Shown here in pieces: positions 5,330 to 7,095 of a stretch of DNA of 7,095 nt. A program made the position numbers and the translations under genes. This stretch comes from Prevotella sp. GTDB taxonomy: Bacteria > Bacteroidota > Bacteroidia > Bacteroidales > Bacteroidaceae. The stretch is from NCBI GenBank assembly GCA_022732315.1, contig JAIJUV010000127.1, positions 1-7,095 on the forward strand, in the 5' to 3' direction. Position 1 is the first letter of the stretch, and the number at the start of each line of letters is the position of its first letter. The notes under the pieces were generated by a model that ran no database searches, was not told where the DNA came from, and was given only the letters and a program-made list of their open reading frames with translations.

Positions 5330-6790
5330 ATGTTTAAGATAAGTAATGTAGGTAGAAAGTTGTATTTCAGTGTGCTGACGGTGTTTCTCGTGTTCGCCGT
5401 CAGTTTTATCGTATTTCAGCAGAACAGGGAGAAACAGTTTAAAATCAATACTTTGACGCTGAAGCTTGCCAACTACAACGAACTGCTGATGGAAGACCTT
5501 CTGCTATCCAACTCGCAGGGCATTCTGATGTCGGATAGCGTTGATATGGTGGATAGCGTGCGGGTGGCTGAGGCTAAGCTGCAGGAATTCGTGCGTGCGC
5601 ACGAGAGTAAAGACCTGCGTGTAACCCTGGTCAAGCCCGATGGCAAGGTGGTGTATGATAACATGAGCAAGGACTATCGCCATTTTTCCAATCATGCCAA
5701 GCGGGAAGAAATAGCAGAGGCATTGAAGGTGGGACAGGGTACTAGCGTGGAACGACAGTCGAAGACCTTGAAGCAGGATTATTTCTATGTGGCTTCTTAT
5801 TTTCCAAAATCGCATCTCATTGTGCGTACGGCACTGCCTTATAATAATGATCTGGCAAAATCGCTTCAGGCAGACCAGCACTACATCTGGTTTGCCATCA
5901 TTGCCATCATCCTTCTTACCATCGTGCTCTATCGCTTTACCTACCGATTGGGCAAGAACGTCTCCAAACTTACTATTTTCGCCTATAAGGCAGATCACAA
6001 CGAGAGTCTGGAAGTGGAAGATTTGGCAAAATTCCCGAATGATGAGCTGGGCGAGATTGCCGAGCGCATTATAAAAATGTATAAGCGTGTGCAGACTACC
6101 CGAAAGGAACAGGATGTGCTGAAGCGCCAGCTTACACAGAATATTGCGCATGAATTGAAGACTCCAGTGGCAAGTATTCAGGGATATCTGGAGACGATTT
6201 TGGATAATCCTCATATCAACGAGCAAACCAAGGAACAGTTCCTGCAGCGTTGTTATGCGCAGAGCGAGCGACTTACTTCCTTGCTCCATGATATCTCAAC
6301 GCTCAACCGTCTGGACGATGGATCGGATATGATTGATTTTGAGGCGGTGGATATTACGCAGATGGTGAATGACATCACGAGAGAAACGGCATTGGTACGC
6401 CAGGAGCGCAAGATGGCCTTTGATAATCAGTTGCCTGAGCGCATCGTGGTGAAGGGAAACCGCAGTTTGCTCTATAGCGTATTCCGCAATCTTACTGATA
6501 ATGCCATAGCCTACGCCGGTGAGGGACGTACGATAACTTTGGAGGCAAAGGAGCAGGGGAACAAGTGGCATTTCATCTTCCGGGATAATGGTCAGGGTGT
6601 ACCGCCGGAGCATTTGGCTCGACTCTTCGAACGATTCTATCGGGTTGATAAGGGACGCAGCCGCAAGATGGGAGGCACAGGTCTGGGACTGGCCATCGTC
6701 AAGAATGCCGTATTGCTGCATGGGGGTACCATCAGGGTAAGCAATTTGCCAGAAGGTGGCTTGAAGTTTGAGTTTACTATTAAGAAATAG
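5330..6790 (+). CDS. Membrane sensor histidine kinase (PhoR/WalK-like)
   Basis: A 486-residue inner-membrane kinase. A first membrane span lies at 11-30 and a second at 184-203, enclosing a periplasmic sensor of about 150 residues. Its end, LVKPDGKVVYDNM then a stretch with NHAKREEIAEAL, looks like a Cache/PAS-type fold seen in PhoR- and WalK-like kinases. A short HAMP-like linker (about 204-258, with NDELGEIAERI) leads to the HisKA domain with phospho-acceptor His274 in NIAHELKTP. The ATPase domain shows N box NLTDNA (387-392), G1 DNGQG (419-423), F box LFERFYRVD (432-440) and G2 GGTGLGLA (448-455). All catalytic elements are intact. It should phosphorylate the response regulator encoded just upstream. 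The signal is not deducible from sequence; phosphate limitation is suggested only by the Pho-box-like site. Confidence 0.94.
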   Translation: MFKISNVGRKLYFSVLTVFLVFAVSFIVFQQNREKQFKINTLTLKLANYNELLMEDLLLSNSQGILMSDSVDMVDSVRVAEAKLQEFVRAHESKDLRVTLVKPDGKVVYDNMSKDYRHFSNHAKREEIAEALKVGQGTSVERQSKTLKQDYFYVASYFPKSHLIVRTALPYNNDLAKSLQADQHYIWFAIIAIILLTIVLYRFTYRLGKNVSKLTIFAYKADHNESLEVEDLAKFPNDELGEIAERIIKMYKRVQTTRKEQDVLKRQLTQNIAHELKTPVASIQGYLETILDNPHINEQTKEQFLQRCYAQSERLTSLLHDISTLNRLDDGSDMIDFEAVDITQMVNDITRETALVRQERKMAFDNQLPERIVVKGNRSLLYSVFRNLTDNAIAYAGEGRTITLEAKEQGNKWHFIFRDNGQGVPPEHLARLFERFYRVDKGRSRKMGGTGLGLAIVKNAVLLHGGTIRVSNLPEGGLKFEFTIKK

Positions 6791-6823
6791 GCGGATATTC
6801 ATTACGCATAGAAAAAGTTTTTT

Positions 6824-6858
6824 TTCGAAATATCTATCACATCCCTCACGATTTCGAA
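6824..6858. repeat. Inverted repeat enclosing two ATCYMTCAC motifs
   Basis: TTCGAAAT (6824-6831) and ATTTCGAA (6851-6858) are perfect inverted copies around 19 nt. The enclosed sequence is ATCTATCAC directly followed by ATCCCTCAC and G. This motif recurs about 90 nt downstream. The structure begins 33 nt after the kinase stop but lacks a trailing T-run, so it is not a standard terminator on the plus strand. Confidence 0.5.
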
Positions 6859-6909
6859 TTTTGAAATGCTAAATCGCTGAAAGAGAGAATGTTGTGATTC
6901 GGTGTAAGC

Positions 6910-6945
6910 GTGATGGATGACGGATTTGTTTACAATATCCATCAC
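6910..6945. repeat. Inverted repeat GTGATGGAT / ATCCATCAC
   Basis: GTGATGGAT (6910-6918) and ATCCATCAC (6937-6945) form a perfect 9-bp inverted repeat with an 18-nt spacer. The right arm is also the first copy of the 11-bp tandem array, so the arm could pair either as DNA operator halves or as RNA. No other clear terminator for the two-component operon is visible between 6791 and 7038. Confidence 0.5.
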
Positions 6946-6973
6946 TCATCCCTCACTTATCCCTCACGCATCC
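6937..6973. repeat. 11-bp tandem repeats ATCCMTCACNY upstream of the last gene
   Basis: Three full units and a partial one lie in tandem: ATCCATCACTC (6937), ATCCCTCACTT (6948), ATCCCTCACGC (6959), then ATCC (6970-6973). The 11-bp period puts each copy on about the same face of the DNA. The array ends about 40 nt before the candidate -7 box of the next gene. It may be an activator site cluster or a dispersed intergenic repeat. Confidence 0.65.
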
Positions 6974-7010
6974 AAGATGCATCTTTTATGCGAAAATGTC
7001 TTTTTATAAA

Positions 7011-7018
7011 TATGGTTG
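7011..7018 (+). promoter_or_regulatory. Possible -7 box of the last gene
   Basis: TATGGTTG differs from TAnnTTTG at one position and lies 20 nt before the ATG at 7039. No convincing -33 element is seen. The candidate is weak, but its distance from the tandem repeats would suit an activator-dependent promoter. Confidence 0.35.
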
Positions 7019-7038
7019 ACTCCTAAAGTTTCAATTAC

Positions 7039-7095
7039 ATGAAAGAATCATTAGAAGCAACATTGAAAGATGTCGAACTTACCAAGGAAGTGTAC
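7039..7095 (+). CDS. N-terminal fragment of an unidentified gene
   Basis: The last 19 codons of the window are open from ATG 7039 and encode MKESLEATLKDVELTKEVY. The stretch is polar with no signal peptide, so a cytosolic protein is likely. An A/T-rich leader without a Shine-Dalgarno fits the other genes here. It is too short to assign. It is separated from the kinase by 248 nt of repeats and is probably a separate transcription unit. Confidence 0.5.
   Translation, partial: MKESLEATLKDVELTKEVY

Noticed and set aside
5504..6289. A 261-codon minus-strand frame inside the histidine kinase gene
   Set aside because: The plus-strand kinase has every catalytic motif; the antisense translation is leucine- and histidine-rich without a domain.
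6811..6825. A-run then T-run after the kinase as a terminator
   Set aside because: AAAAAG followed by eight T gives no loop and no G/C stem, so it is not a credible intrinsic terminator.

Overview
The window looks like a chromosomal segment of a Bacteroidota bacterium, most likely of the Prevotella/Segatella group. Four lines of sequence evidence point there. Promoters have the Bacteroidota -7 box TAnnTTTG. Start codons are preceded by A-rich leaders, with no clear Shine-Dalgarno. The proteins are of types usual in that phylum: long-form PurL, an OmpA-domain lipoprotein, eukaryotic-type NADP isocitrate dehydrogenase and a small XRE regulator. The highly expressed genes have biased codon use (AAG, AAC, CGT, CTC). 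The genus is an inference from similarity as I recall it, not from a search.

Layout. Bases 1-228 (minus) are the N-terminus of phosphoribosylformylglycinamidine synthase (purL), cut by the window edge. Bases 229-582 hold divergent promoters for purL and for an OmpA-domain coiled-coil lipoprotein (583-1434), which ends at a strong intrinsic terminator. Bases 1519-2770 form an AT-rich accessory islet: an in-frame remnant of about 58 codons, two tandem paralogous small membrane proteins (1718-2125 and 2135-2548), and a stub of a secreted protein (2555-2668). Then come icd (2830-4041), a bidirectional terminator, and a convergent small XRE regulator (minus, 4142-4375) with palindromes around its promoter. 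A two-component operon follows: OmpR/PhoB-type response regulator (4629-5324) and membrane histidine kinase (5330-6790). Bases 6791-7038 are non-coding and carry repeated ATCCMTCAC motifs, partly as 11-bp tandem repeats, just ahead of the first 19 codons of another gene (7039 onward).

How it works together. purL and icd are core metabolism (purine synthesis and the TCA/NADPH supply), and the OmpA lipoprotein is a cell-envelope anchor. The two-component operon is probably self-regulated: an 18-bp site at 4537-4554 matches the E. coli Pho box consensus, as I recall it, at 16 of 18 positions. A third half-site follows one helical turn later, and the promoter has no good -33 element. This suggests, without proving it, a PhoB/PhoR-like phosphate-response system. 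The islet between ompA and icd is the least explained part; its tandem duplicate membrane proteins next to gene remnants resemble an immunity-gene or decayed toxin locus, which is inference only.
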